This document shows positions 28,387 to 37,396 of a stretch of DNA of 64,000 nt, piece by piece. This DNA comes from Pseudomonas faucium (GTDB lineage Bacteria > Pseudomonadota > Gammaproteobacteria > Pseudomonadales > Pseudomonadaceae), in contig NZ_BQIP01000002.1 in the NCBI RefSeq assembly GCF_021602585.1, positions 310,001 through 374,000 on the forward strand, read 5' to 3'. The position numbers were made by a program, and so were the translations under genes. The first letter of the stretch is position 1. Each line of letters begins with the position of its first letter. The notes beneath the pieces were generated by a model that saw only the letters and a program-made list of their open reading frames with translations, was not told where the DNA came from and did no database searches.

Positions 28387-29685
28387 CTAGGACAACCCCA
28401 ACGCCTTCAGGCGCCGATACAAGGTGCGCTCGCTCATGCCAAGGTGGCGCGCCAACTCACTGCGCGGCCCCTGGAACTGCTCCAGCGCCTGCGCCAGCTC
28501 ACCCAGGCCATTGCGCCCTCGCCCGCCGCCAGGGCCGCAAACCTGCTCCGGGCCTATATCTTCCGGCAGGTGTTCAGGCCGTATCAGCCCGTCGTCGGCA
28601 AACAGGCGAGCCTGTTCCAGGATGTTGCGCAGCTCGCGGATATTGCCCGGGAAAGGATGCAGCTCAAGGTGCTGCTGCGCTTCGCGGCTCAGCTTCGGCG
28701 CCGGGTTGCCTGGCATGCGCTGCAGCAGGCTTTCGGCAAGCAGCGGCAGGTCTTCCACACGTTCGCGTAGCGCGGGCAAGCGGATGGGGAAACCGCTGAT
28801 GCGGTAGTACAGGTCTTCCCGGAACGTGCCCTCAGCCACCATCTGCTTCAATGGCTTGTGCGTCGCCGACACCAGGCGGAAATCCGAATGCACGGTACGC
28901 AGGCTGCCAACCGGGCGGAAGCTGCCGGACTCGATCAGGCGCAGCAACTTGACCTGCATGGCCAACGGCACTTCGCCGATTTCATCAAGAAACAGCGTGC
29001 CGCCATGGGCCGCTTCGGCCAGGCCGATCTTGCGCTGGTTGGCACCGGTGAAGGCGCCTTTCTCGTAGCCGAACAATTCGCTCTCGAACAGCGACTCGGT
29101 CAGGCCGGTGCAGTCGACCACCACCAAGGGGCCGTTGGCCCGTGGGCTGCCCATGTGGATGGCGCGGGCGAACAGCTCCTTGCCGGTGCCCGATTCGCCC
29201 TGCAGCAGCACCGGGATTTGCGCGGGTGCCGCACGCTGCAGGCTGGCCAAGGCATGCTTGAAGGCCGGCGCGCGCCCGACCAGCCCTTGCTGCTGAGGTT
29301 GCGCCGAGGCCAGGGTGACGGTGGTCAGGCGCTCGACGAAGGCCACCACCCTGCCCTGTTCATCGAGGATCGGGCGCAACTCCACATCCACGTGTTCCGG
29401 CCCGCGTGGGGTGTGATGAATGTGCAGGACCCGCTCCGGCACTTTGCTGTCCCACGCTTTGCGCATCGGGCAATGCTCACCGGCCTGGTCGCACGGCACC
29501 GCGTAGTGATGGGAGACGCGGTGGCACTTCTCGCCCAGTGGCGCTTGCTGGTCACGGCCGAACAACCGGCGATAGGCCGCGTTGGCCGCGAGGATGTTGT
29601 AGTCGGTATCCAGCACGATCGTAGGCAGTGCATCGTGTTCGAGGTAGGAAACCAGGGCTAGGATGATGGAACGGGATTCAGGCAT
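28387..29685 (-). CDS. fisR: Sigma54-dependent activator, FisR-type sulfane-sulfur sensor
   Basis: Taking the ATG at 29685 ([17 protein letters not shown]) gives 432 residues; an ATG 15 codons upstream is less likely. There is an N-terminal PAS-like sensor (about 1-125), an AAA+ domain with Walker A GESGTGKE (163-170), the sigma54-contacting GAFTGA loop (210-215) and Walker [11 protein letters not shown], and a Fis-type helix-turn-helix at the end ([15 protein letters not shown]). The sensor has three cysteines at 54, 65 and 72. This spacing equals that of C53/C64/C71 in FisR of Cupriavidus, where they sense polysulfide. It is divergent from the persulfide dioxygenase operon, its probable target. 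The name is by analogy. Confidence 0.85.
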   Translation of the reverse strand: MPESRSIILALVSYLEHDALPTIVLDTDYNILAANAAYRRLFGRDQQAPLGEKCHRVSHHYAVPCDQAGEHCPMRKAWDSKVPERVLHIHHTPRGPEHVDVELRPILDEQGRVVAFVERLTTVTLASAQPQQQGLVGRAPAFKHALASLQRAAPAQIPVLLQGESGTGKELFARAIHMGSPRANGPLVVVDCTGLTESLFESELFGYEKGAFTGANQRKIGLAEAAHGGTLFLDEIGEVPLAMQVKLLRLIESGSFRPVGSLRTVHSDFRLVSATHKPLKQMVAEGTFREDLYYRISGFPIRLPALRERVEDLPLLAESLLQRMPGNPAPKLSREAQQHLELHPFPGNIRELRNILEQARLFADDGLIRPEHLPEDIGPEQVCGPGGGRGRNGLGELAQALEQFQGPRSELARHLGMSERTLYRRLKALGLS

Positions 29686-29735
29686 GACGGCACCGATGGA
29701 TGACCGATGCAGGGTAACAAGGACTGCCAAACACT

Positions 29736-29765
29736 GCCATTGGCTGTCAGTCGACTGCCAATGGC
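29736..29765. promoter_or_regulatory. Inverted repeat, candidate FisR upstream activator site
   Basis: GCCATTGGC (29736-29744) and GCCAATGGC (29757-29765) form a perfect 9 bp inverted repeat across 12 bases. An extra ACTGCCA copy near 29723 repeats the outer part of the motif. It lies about 90-100 bp upstream of the -24/-12 candidates, a usual place for an enhancer bound by a sigma54 activator. Confidence 0.6.
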
Positions 29766-29832
29766 GCTGCCATACTGGCCAACCTTGCGTCAGCAGCGCC
29801 CGGTTTCATTGGCCATTGCAGCCCGGGCGGCC

Positions 29833-29871
29833 TGGCATGCATCTTGATAAACCTCCTGGCACTGCCTGCGC
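29833..29871 (+). promoter_or_regulatory. Sigma54 (-24/-12) promoter candidates for pdo-sqr-tauE
   Basis: Two imperfect sites occur. TGGCAT-N5-TTGA is at 29833-29847 and TGGCAC-N5-GCGC is at 29857-29871. The consensus is TGGCAC-N5-TTGC. The second keeps both the GG and GC dinucleotides with the right spacing. I cannot choose between them from sequence. Confidence 0.45.
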
Positions 29872-29905
29872 CTGCCAAGGTGCGGTGGATAAATTGGAGA
29901 ACGTG

Positions 29906-30790
29906 ATGATCATCGGCAACAACCTTCACGTGGAAGCCTTCTTCGACAAGGCGACCTCGACCATCAGCTACCTGGTCATGGACGGCGAGACGCGCAAGTG
30001 CGCACTGATCGACAGCGTCCTCGACTACGACCCCAAGTCCGGGCGCACCTGCACCGATTCGGCCGACTTGCTGATTGCCCGGGTAAAGGCGCTGGGTGCC
30101 GAGGTGCAGTGGGTGCTGGAAACCCACGTGCATGCCGACCACCTTTCTGCGGCGGCCTATCTCAAGGAACATCTGGGCGGGCATACCGCCATTGGTGCGC
30201 ACATCACCCAGGTGCAGAAAGTCTTCGGTTCGCTGTTCAACGCCGAACCTGGCTTCGCCCGCGATGGCAGCCAGTTCGATGTGCTGCTCGAAGACGAGGA
30301 AGGGTTTCGCATCGGCAACCTGCATGCCCGTGCCCTGCACACCCCTGGGCATACCCCCGCCTGCATGAGCTATGTGGTCACCGATGCCGGGGAGAAGGCG
30401 GTGTTCGTTGGCGACACCCTGTTCATGCCCGACTACGGCACGGCGCGCTGCGACTTCCCCGGTGCCGACGCCCGCACCCTGTATCGCTCCATCCGCCGCT
30501 TGCTGGCATTCCCCGACCAGACCCAGCTGTTCATGTGCCACGACTACCTGCCAGGTGGCCGTGACATGCGCTACGTGACCACCGTGGCCGAGCAGCGCGC
30601 CAGCAACATCCACATCCACCACGGCATCGACGAGGACAGCTTCGTCGCCATGCGCGAAGCCCGCGACAAGACACTCGACATGCCAGTGCTGATCCTGCCT
30701 TCGGTGCAGGTGAACATGCGCAGCGGCCATTTCCCCGAGCCCGAGGAAAACGGCGTGAGCTACCTGAAGATCCCGCTGAACAAGCTCTGA
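29906..30790 (+). CDS. pdo: Persulfide dioxygenase, metallo-beta-lactamase fold
   Basis: This enzyme oxidises glutathione persulfide to sulfite and glutathione. The start (MIIGNNLHVEAFFD, 294 residues) is fixed by GGAGA five bases upstream. Fe-binding motifs of the ETHE1-like family are present: THVHADH (His74, His76, Asp78, His79), HTPGHT (His149) and FVGDTLFMPDYGTARCDF (Asp170). Homologues from Pseudomonas putida have been characterised as type II PDOs. It is followed by an SQR-like gene and faces the FisR-type gene, so the operon probably clears sulfide and sulfane sulfur. The glyoxalase II relatives are the main alternative reading. Confidence 0.9.
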   Translation: MIIGNNLHVEAFFDKATSTISYLVMDGETRKCALIDSVLDYDPKSGRTCTDSADLLIARVKALGAEVQWVLETHVHADHLSAAAYLKEHLGGHTAIGAHITQVQKVFGSLFNAEPGFARDGSQFDVLLEDEEGFRIGNLHARALHTPGHTPACMSYVVTDAGEKAVFVGDTLFMPDYGTARCDFPGADARTLYRSIRRLLAFPDQTQLFMCHDYLPGGRDMRYVTTVAEQRASNIHIHHGIDEDSFVAMREARDKTLDMPVLILPSVQVNMRSGHFPEPEENGVSYLKIPLNKL

Positions 30791-30829
30791 CTGCCCTGCT
30801 CCATCATTAGAAATCCAGGAAATTCCGTC

Positions 30830-32098
30830 ATGCCTGCCTTGTTGTCCTCCCCTCATGCCGACCACCACAAAGTGGTCATCGTCGGTGCCGGCGCCGCCGG
30901 TATCGCCACCGCCTCAAGCCTGATCAGCCGCGACCCGTCGCTGGACATCGCCCTCATCGACCCCGCCGACGTGCACTACTACCAGCCCGGCTGGACCATG
31001 GTCGGTGCGGGTGTGTTCAAGGCGCCAAGCACCGCCCGCACCATGGCCTCGGCCATCCCCCGTGGTGTGCACTGGGTGAAGGCTCGGGTTCAGGGCTTCG
31101 ACCCGTCGGCCCAGCTGGTGATGCTCGAAGACGGCCGCGCCATCAGTTACGAACAGCTGGTGGTCTGCCCTGGCCTCAAGCTCGACTGGGAGGCCATTGC
31201 CGGGCTCAGCGAAACCCTTGGCCGCAATGGGGTGACCTCCAACTACCGTTACGACCTGGCGCCCTACACCTGGCAGCTGGTGCAAAAACTCAAGCAGGGC
31301 CGCGCGCTGTTCACCCAGCCGCCCATGCCGATCAAGTGCGCGGGCGCACCGCAAAAAGCGTTGTACCTGTCGTGCGACCACTGGCTGCGCCACGGCCATC
31401 TGGGTAACGTCAAGGCCAGCTTCTTCAATGCCGGCGCCGTGCTGTTCGGCGTGCCCGACTATGTACCGGCGCTGATGGCCTACATCGACAAGTACGGGGT
31501 CGACCTCAACTACAGCCACCGCCTGGTGGCGGTGGATGGCCCCAACAAGCGCGCGACCTTCGCCCGCACCCTCGCCGACGGCAGCAGCGAAACCCGCACC
31601 GAAGCCTTCGACATGCTGCACGTGGTACCGCCGCAGGTCGCCCCTGACTTCATCCGCCAGAGCCCGTTGGCCGATGCCGCCGGCTGGGTCGACGTCGACC
31701 CGCAGACCTTGCGCCATCGCCAGTTCTCCAATGTTCATGCCCTGGGCGACGTGGCCAACACCAGCAACGCCAAGACCGCCGCCGCTGCCCGCAAGCAGGC
31801 ACCGGTGGTGGCCAACAATGTGCTGGTGGCGCTCGGCAGGCTGCCGACCCTGGCCCAGTACGATGGCTACGGCTCCTGCCCGCTGACCGTCGAGCGCGGC
31901 AAGATCGTGCTGGCCGAGTTCACCTATGGCGGCAAGGTCGCGCCCAGCTTCCCGCGCTGGCTGCTCGACGGTCGCAAGCCTACCCGCCTGGCCTGGCTGC
32001 TCAAGGCGCGGGTGCTACCACCGCTGTATTGGCAGGGCATGCTCAAGGGGCGTGAGTGGTTGGCACGGCCGCAGCCGCTGGTCGAGGCACGCCAGTGA
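30830..32098 (+). CDS. sqr: Sulfide:quinone oxidoreductase-like flavoprotein (type II SQR)
   Basis: SQR oxidises sulfide, passes electrons to quinone and makes persulfide. The 422-residue protein has an N-terminal FAD site (VVIVGAGAAGIATA, about 15-28), the redox-active cysteine segments CPGLKLDW and KCAGAPQKALYLSCDHW, and the second flavin motif ALGDVAN near residue 305. YYQPGWTMVGAG matches type II SQR proteins. The C-terminus has hydrophobic and basic residues that would contact the membrane. It lies 39 bp after pdo and overlaps the next gene by 4 bp. Together with PDO and FisR this is a recognised sulfide-oxidation set in heterotrophs. Confidence 0.87.
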   Translation: MPALLSSPHADHHKVVIVGAGAAGIATASSLISRDPSLDIALIDPADVHYYQPGWTMVGAGVFKAPSTARTMASAIPRGVHWVKARVQGFDPSAQLVMLEDGRAISYEQLVVCPGLKLDWEAIAGLSETLGRNGVTSNYRYDLAPYTWQLVQKLKQGRALFTQPPMPIKCAGAPQKALYLSCDHWLRHGHLGNVKASFFNAGAVLFGVPDYVPALMAYIDKYGVDLNYSHRLVAVDGPNKRATFARTLADGSSETRTEAFDMLHVVPPQVAPDFIRQSPLADAAGWVDVDPQTLRHRQFSNVHALGDVANTSNAKTAAAARKQAPVVANNVLVALGRLPTLAQYDGYGSCPLTVERGKIVLAEFTYGGKVAPSFPRWLLDGRKPTRLAWLLKARVLPPLYWQGMLKGREWLARPQPLVEARQ

Positions 32099-32913
32099 TC
32101 GAACACGAACTGTTGGGCGCCGGCCTCGGCGCCATCATCGGTGCGGTGCTGGCGCTGACTGGCGCCGGCGGTGGCATCCTGGCGGTGCCGCTGCTGGTGT
32201 TCGGCCTGGGCTTGTCGATGGTCGAAGCGGCGCCGATCGGGTTGCTGGCGGTGGGGATGGCGGCGGCCGTGGGCGCAGTGCTGGGGTTGCGGCAAGGCCT
32301 GGTGCGTTATCGCGCTGCCCTGTTCATCGCCTTGATCGGCATCGCGGCAGCGCCGTTCGGCTTGATGCTCGCCCACCGCTTGCCCAACACGCCCCTGGCC
32401 TTGGTGTTCGCCGCGGTGCTGGTGTATGCCTGCCTGCGCATCTGGCGCAAGGCAGCCAAGGAGCTGCGCGGCGAAGCGTCGGAAGCTCACCGCTACATCG
32501 AACCCTGCGTGCTCAACCCGCTGCAGGGCCGCTTGCGCTGGACCTTGCCGTGCGCACGCGCCCTGGCTTTCACCGGGGCGTTGTCCGGGCTGCTGTCCGG
32601 TTTGCTCGGCGTGGGGGGCGGGTTCGTGATCATTCCGGCGTTGAACCGCTACACCAACTTGCGCATGAAAAGCATCGTTTCCACCTCGCTGGCGGTGATC
32701 GCCCTGGTGTCCACGGGCAGTGTGGTCAGCGCCAGCCTGGCAGGCGTGATGCACTGGCGCGTGGGTGCACCGTTCGCCGTCGGCGCGGTGCTCGGCTTGC
32801 TGGCGGCCCGGCCGCTGGCCGCCAAACTCGCCGGGCCACGCCTGCAGCAGATGTTTGCCGTGGCCGGTTGGTCGGCGGCGTTGCTGTTGGCCGGCAAGGC
32901 GCTACTCGGCTAG
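32095..32913 (+). CDS. TauE/SafE-family membrane permease
   Basis: This 272-residue membrane protein starts at the GTG within GTGA, overlapping the SQR stop, so translation is coupled. Two homologous halves are visible: GAVLALTGAGGGILAVPLLVFG near the N-terminus and GLLSGLLGVGGGFVIIPALN in the middle, the signature of TauE/SafE (DUF81) sulfite/sulfonate exporters. Seven to eight helices are likely. Position in the operon suggests export of sulfite or thiosulfate made by PDO; that is inference. Its last 12 bp overlap the convergent LysR gene. Confidence 0.85.
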   Translation: MIEHELLGAGLGAIIGAVLALTGAGGGILAVPLLVFGLGLSMVEAAPIGLLAVGMAAAVGAVLGLRQGLVRYRAALFIALIGIAAAPFGLMLAHRLPNTPLALVFAAVLVYACLRIWRKAAKELRGEASEAHRYIEPCVLNPLQGRLRWTLPCARALAFTGALSGLLSGLLGVGGGFVIIPALNRYTNLRMKSIVSTSLAVIALVSTGSVVSASLAGVMHWRVGAPFAVGAVLGLLAARPLAAKLAGPRLQQMFAVAGWSAALLLAGKALLG

Positions 32914-33789
32914 CAGTTCGCCTTGTTGCGCAGCGCACAGCGCCAGCAGGTAGTCCCACACCACCCGCAGGCGCACCGACTTGTGCAGCTCGCGGCGGGT
33001 GCAGATCCAGTAGCTGCGCTGGATGGTCTCGCTGGGCAGCACGCGCACCAGCGTGGGGTCGTGGCGGGCCATGTAGTTGGGCAGCACGGCAATGCCCAGC
33101 CCTGCGCGGGCGGCGGTCTGCTGGGCAATCACGCTGGTGCTGCGAAAGGCGACGTTGGGTGAACGGCAGAAGCTATTGAGAAACAGCAGCTCCTGGCTGA
33201 ACAACAGGTCATCGACGTAGCCGATCCAGCTGTGCTGGGCCAAATCCTCGCGGTGGCGCAGTGGCGGGGCGCGGTCCAGGTAGGCTTGGCTGGCATACAG
33301 CGCCAGGCGGTAGTCGGTGAGCTTGCGGGTGATCAACAGGTCGGCGCTGGGCCGTTCCAGGTGAATGCTGATTTCCGCTTCGCGGTTGAGGATGCTGACG
33401 AAGCGCGGCACGGCCACCAGTTCCACCTCGAGGCCCGGGTAGCGCTCGAACAGCTCGCCCATGCGCGGCGTGAAAAACATGATGCCGATGCCTTCGGTGA
33501 CGCCCAGGCGGATCTTGCCCAGCGGGGTGATGGCCTGGGTGATTTCTTCCTGCGCCAGCAGGGCGACGTTTTCCATGGCTTCGGCGTGCTTGAGCAGTGC
33601 CTGGCCGGACGAGGTCAGCTCGTAGCCCTGGGCATGCTGCACGAACAGCGGCGTGCCGAGGCTTTTCTCGATGCTTTCGATATGCCGGGCAACGGTGCTG
33701 TGGGTGGTGTTGAGGCGTTTGGCGGCAGTGAGCAGGCGGCCGCTGCGCTGCAATTCGAGGAAAAACCGCAGATCATTCCAGTCGAACAT
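32902..33789 (-). CDS. LysR-family transcriptional regulator
   Basis: This 295-residue regulator has an N-terminal winged helix (FFLELQRSGRLLTAAKRLNTTHSTVARHIESIEK) and a C-terminal periplasmic-binding-like effector domain. It is divergent from the GMC oxidoreductase and MFS transporter genes, which are its most likely targets, and convergent with the TauE gene. A large REP palindrome begins 25 bases upstream of its start codon, an unusual place for one. The effector is unknown. Confidence 0.88.
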   Translation of the reverse strand: MFDWNDLRFFLELQRSGRLLTAAKRLNTTHSTVARHIESIEKSLGTPLFVQHAQGYELTSSGQALLKHAEAMENVALLAQEEITQAITPLGKIRLGVTEGIGIMFFTPRMGELFERYPGLEVELVAVPRFVSILNREAEISIHLERPSADLLITRKLTDYRLALYASQAYLDRAPPLRHREDLAQHSWIGYVDDLLFSQELLFLNSFCRSPNVAFRSTSVIAQQTAARAGLGIAVLPNYMARHDPTLVRVLPSETIQRSYWICTRRELHKSVRLRVVWDYLLALCAAQQGELLAE

Positions 33790-33813
33790 GCTTGTCCCTT
33801 TGTGCTGTTCGTT

Positions 33814-33911
33814 CCGGCCCTATCGCCGGCAAGCCGGCTCCCACAGGTTCACCACATGGCTCGAAGCCTGGGCTTTACCTGTGGGAGCCGGCTTGCCGGC
33901 GATAGGGCCGG
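33814..33911. repeat. REP pair, family A (35 bp perfect inverted arms)
   Basis: The arms 33814-33848 and 33877-33911 are perfect complements separated by 28 bases. Each carries the CGCCGGCAAGCCGGCTCCCA core seen also at 50.3, 55.8, 59.3 and 60.4 kb. It sits in a divergent promoter region, whereas most other copies lie at gene 3' ends. Confidence 0.95.
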
Positions 33912-34029
33912 TACAGGCTTACCGCTGTGCTAAAACGCACAACGGCTGCGCGAAATCTCGTGTTTCCTCTGCGAAATTAATCAATAAGATGTAGGACGAC
34001 AAGAACAATAATCAGGCGCGAGGTTGCAC

Positions 34030-35676
34030 ATGCCGTCAGCCGATTCTGTCTTCGATTACGTGGTCGTAGGTGCCGGTCCCGCCGGCTGCCTGTTGGCCAA
34101 TCGTTTGTCCGCCGACCCCACCTGCCGGGTATTGCTGCTCGAAGCGGGCGGCCGCGACAACTATCCCTGGATTCACATCCCCGTCGGTTACCTCTACTGC
34201 ATCGGCAACCCACGCACCGACTGGTGCTTCAAGACCGAGGCACAACCCGGCCTGGGCGGGCGCAGCCTGGGTTACCCGCGGGGCAAGGTGCTGGGCGGCT
34301 GTTCCTCGATCAACGGCATGATCTACATGCGCGGCCAGGCTGCCGACTACGACCATTGGGCCGAGCAAGGCAACGATGGCTGGGCCTGGAAAGACGTGCT
34401 GCCACTGTTCAAGGCCAGCGAAAGCCACTTTGCCGGCAGCAGCGAGCACCATGGCGGCGACGGTGAATGGCGGGTCGAGCGCCAGCGCTACAGCTGGCCG
34501 ATCCTCGATGCCTTCCGCGATGCCGCCGAGCAGGCCGGCATCGGCAAGGTCGACGACTTCAACACCGGTGACAACCAGGGCTGTGGATACTTTCAGGTCA
34601 ACCAGCGCAGCGGCGTGCGCTGGAATGCCTCCAAGGCGTTCCTGCGGCCGATAAAAGGCCGCGCCAACCTCACCGTGCTCACGGACGTGCAGGTCGACCA
34701 GGTACTGCTCAACAACACCCGTGCGCGGGCAGTGAAAGCCCGCTGGCAAGGCGCCTGGCATGAGTTTGCCGCGCGCCGCGAGATCATTCTGTGCGCTGGC
34801 GCCGTGGGTTCGCCTGGCATTCTCCAGCGTTCGGGCATCGGCCCGAGCAAGCTGCTGCAAAGCCTGGGGATCGCCGTGCGCCACGACATGCCCGGGGTGG
34901 GCGGCAACCTGCAGGACCACCTGCAGCTGCGCCTGATCTACCAGATCCGCAACACCCGCACCCTCAACCAGATGGCCAACAGCTTGTGGGGCAAGATGGG
35001 CATGGGCCTGCGCTACCTGTACGACCGCAGCGGCCCGTTGGCCATGGCGCCAAGCCAGCTCGGCGCGTTCGTGCGCTCGAGCCCCGAGCAGGCCACGCCC
35101 AACCTGCAATACCACGTGCAACCGCTTTCGCTGGAGCGCTTCGGCGAGCCGCTGCATCAGTTCCCGGCCTTTACCGCGTCGGTGTGCAACCTGCGCCCGG
35201 CAAGCCGCGGGCGCATCGACATCGCCAGCGCAGATATGCACAGCGCCCCGCTGATCGACCCCAACTACCTGAGCGACCCCCAGGACTTGCGCGTCGCCGC
35301 CGATGCCATTCGCATCACCCGGCGCATCGTCCAGGCCCCTGCCCTGGCCGCCTTCGCCCCCGAGGAATACCTGCCGGGGCCGGCGCTGCAGAGCGAAGAA
35401 CAACTGTTCGAAGCCGCCGGCAAGATCGGCACCACCATCTTCCACCCGGTGGGCACCTGCCGCATGGGCAACGGCGCGCTGGACGTTGTGGATAACCAGC
35501 TGCGCGTGCACGGCATCCCCGGCCTGCGCGTGGCGGATGCCTCGATCATGCCGCAGATCACCTCCGGCAATACCTGTTCCCCCACCCTGATGATCGCCGA
35601 GAAGGCGGCGCAACTGATCCTCAAAGGAGCGGCTACCCAGACCTACCTAAACGAAGACGCGATACCGACGCCCTGA
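34030..35676 (+). CDS. GMC-family FAD-dependent oxidoreductase
   Basis: This 548-residue protein belongs to the glucose-methanol-choline family. It has the FAD motif DYVVVGAGPAGCLLANRL (about 8-25), the GMC signature 1 region (YPRGKVLGGCSSINGMIYMRG), signature 2 (GAVGSPGILQRSGIGPS) and the catalytic His region (HPVGTCRMGNGALDVVD). The ATG at 34030 is preferred over a TTG two codons upstream. Homologues are often annotated as choline dehydrogenase, but the general alcohol dehydrogenases of this family look the same. With no betB neighbour and an MHS transporter next to it, I leave the substrate open. Confidence 0.9.
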   Translation: MPSADSVFDYVVVGAGPAGCLLANRLSADPTCRVLLLEAGGRDNYPWIHIPVGYLYCIGNPRTDWCFKTEAQPGLGGRSLGYPRGKVLGGCSSINGMIYMRGQAADYDHWAEQGNDGWAWKDVLPLFKASESHFAGSSEHHGGDGEWRVERQRYSWPILDAFRDAAEQAGIGKVDDFNTGDNQGCGYFQVNQRSGVRWNASKAFLRPIKGRANLTVLTDVQVDQVLLNNTRARAVKARWQGAWHEFAARREIILCAGAVGSPGILQRSGIGPSKLLQSLGIAVRHDMPGVGGNLQDHLQLRLIYQIRNTRTLNQMANSLWGKMGMGLRYLYDRSGPLAMAPSQLGAFVRSSPEQATPNLQYHVQPLSLERFGEPLHQFPAFTASVCNLRPASRGRIDIASADMHSAPLIDPNYLSDPQDLRVAADAIRITRRIVQAPALAAFAPEEYLPGPALQSEEQLFEAAGKIGTTIFHPVGTCRMGNGALDVVDNQLRVHGIPGLRVADASIMPQITSGNTCSPTLMIAEKAAQLILKGAATQTYLNEDAIPTP

Positions 35677-35772
35677 CCCGGGTGCGTGCAGTACCGGCGG
35701 CTGTGGTCAGAGGCTGCCGACAGTGGAACAAAAAGAATAATCACTGTGGCCTGTGGGCCGAGGACAGCAACG

Positions 35773-37392
35773 ATGTCGGATTACATCCAAGAGCAGGGGG
35801 CGACGGCGAGCAGCCCCAGCCGCCGTGAAGAACGCAAGATCATTTTCGCGTCATCCCTCGGGACGGTTTTCGAGTGGTATGACTTTTTTCTCTATGGCGC
35901 GCTGGCAGCGGTCATCAGCAAGCAGTTCTTCGCTGGCGTGAATGACACCACCGCCTTCATCTTCGCCCTGATGGCCTTTGCCGCCGGCTTTCTGGTGCGG
36001 CCTTTCGGCGCCCTGGTGTTCGGCCGCCTGGGCGACATGATCGGGCGCAAGTACACCTTCCTGGTGACCATCGTGCTGATGGGCCTGTCCACCTTCGCGG
36101 TCGGCCTGCTGCCCACCTACGCCAGCATCGGCATCGCTGCGCCGATCATCCTGGTGGTGCTGCGCATGCTCCAGGGCCTGGCCCTGGGCGGCGAATACGG
36201 TGGCGCCGCCACCTACGTTGCCGAGCACGCGCCAGCGGGCAAGCGTGGTTTCCACACCGGTTTCATCCAGTCCACGGCTACCCTCGGCCTGCTGTTGTCG
36301 TTGCTGGTGGTGCTGGGCAGCCGCTACATCAGTGGCGACCAGTTCGAAACCTGGGGCTGGCGCCTGCCGTTCCTGCTGTCGATCGTGCTGCTGGCGATTT
36401 CCACCTGGATCCGCATGAGCATGCACGAGTCGCCGGCCTTCGTGAAAATGAAAGCCCAGGGCAAGGTCAGCAAGTCGCCGATCCGTGAGTCGTTCACCTC
36501 CTGGCCGAACCTCAAGGTGGTGCTCACTGCGCTGTTCAGCATCAACGCCGGGCAGGCGGTGACCTTCTACACCGCGCAGTTCTACGTGCTGTTCTTCATG
36601 ACCCAGATGCTCAAGATGGACCCGGCCCAGGCCAACACCCTGCTGATCATCAGCGTGGTGATCGGCGCGCCGTTCTTCGTGTTCTTCGGCTGGCTGTCCG
36701 ACCGCATCGGGCGCAAGCCGATCCTGATGCTCGGCCTGCTGCTGGCCACGGTGCTGTACTTCCCGCTGTTCAAGGCGCTCAGCCACTACGCCAACCCGCA
36801 GATCGACGCTGCCAGCCGCCAGGCGCCCATCGTCGTCACCGCCGACCCGCAGAGCTGCACCTTCCAGTTCGACCCGGTGGGCAAGGCGCGTTTCGACAGC
36901 CCGTGTGACAAGGTCAAGACCTTCCTGGTCAAGCAGGGCCTGCCCTACAGCTCGGTGGATGTGGCGGGCAGCCAGGTCGTGGTGAACATTGGCGACAAGA
37001 CCATCAACGGCTTCGACGAAGCCGCCATGCGCACGGCGGTGGAACAGGCGGGCTACCCGGCCAAGGCAGACCCGGCGCAGGTCAACCAGGTGATGGTGGT
37101 GGTGCTGATCGTGGCGATGATCCTGATTGCCACCATGACCTACGGGCCATTGGCGGCGGTGATGGTCGAGCTGTTCCCCACGCGCATCCGCTACACCTCG
37201 ATGTCCCTGCCCTACCACATCGGCAACGGCTGGTTCGGGGGCTTTTTGCCGACCGTGTCGTTTGCGTTGGTGGTGTACACCGGGGATATCTTCTATGGGC
37301 TGTGGTACCCGGTGCTGGTGACCGGGATCAGCCTGGTGGTGGGGATCTTCTGCCTCAAAGAAACCAAGGATGTGGATATCGACAAGATCTGA
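35773..37392 (+). CDS. MHS-type MFS metabolite:H+ symporter with a large periplasmic loop
   Basis: The start at 35773 (MSDYIQEQGATASS, 539 residues) is supported by GAGGA nine bases upstream. Twelve helices are visible, with MHS motifs FEWYDFFLYG in helix 1, GRLGDMIGRK in loop 2-3 and GWLSDRIGRK in loop 8-9. Relatives carry shikimate, alpha-ketoglutarate, proline or aromatic acids. An insert of about 100 residues (337-437) between helices 9 and 10 would face the periplasm and holds two cysteines (362 and 378). The gene follows the GMC oxidoreductase by 96 bp, suggesting uptake of that enzyme's substrate. Confidence 0.88.
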   Translation: MSDYIQEQGATASSPSRREERKIIFASSLGTVFEWYDFFLYGALAAVISKQFFAGVNDTTAFIFALMAFAAGFLVRPFGALVFGRLGDMIGRKYTFLVTIVLMGLSTFAVGLLPTYASIGIAAPIILVVLRMLQGLALGGEYGGAATYVAEHAPAGKRGFHTGFIQSTATLGLLLSLLVVLGSRYISGDQFETWGWRLPFLLSIVLLAISTWIRMSMHESPAFVKMKAQGKVSKSPIRESFTSWPNLKVVLTALFSINAGQAVTFYTAQFYVLFFMTQMLKMDPAQANTLLIISVVIGAPFFVFFGWLSDRIGRKPILMLGLLLATVLYFPLFKALSHYANPQIDAASRQAPIVVTADPQSCTFQFDPVGKARFDSPCDKVKTFLVKQGLPYSSVDVAGSQVVVNIGDKTINGFDEAAMRTAVEQAGYPAKADPAQVNQVMVVVLIVAMILIATMTYGPLAAVMVELFPTRIRYTSMSLPYHIGNGWFGGFLPTVSFALVVYTGDIFYGLWYPVLVTGISLVVGIFCLKETKDVDIDKI

Positions 37393-37396
37393 GGCT

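Noticed and set aside
29926-29941. CTTCACGTGGAAG considered as a third parS
   Set aside because: It shares the central CACGTGG but differs from parS at about six of sixteen positions and encodes the start of the dioxygenase.
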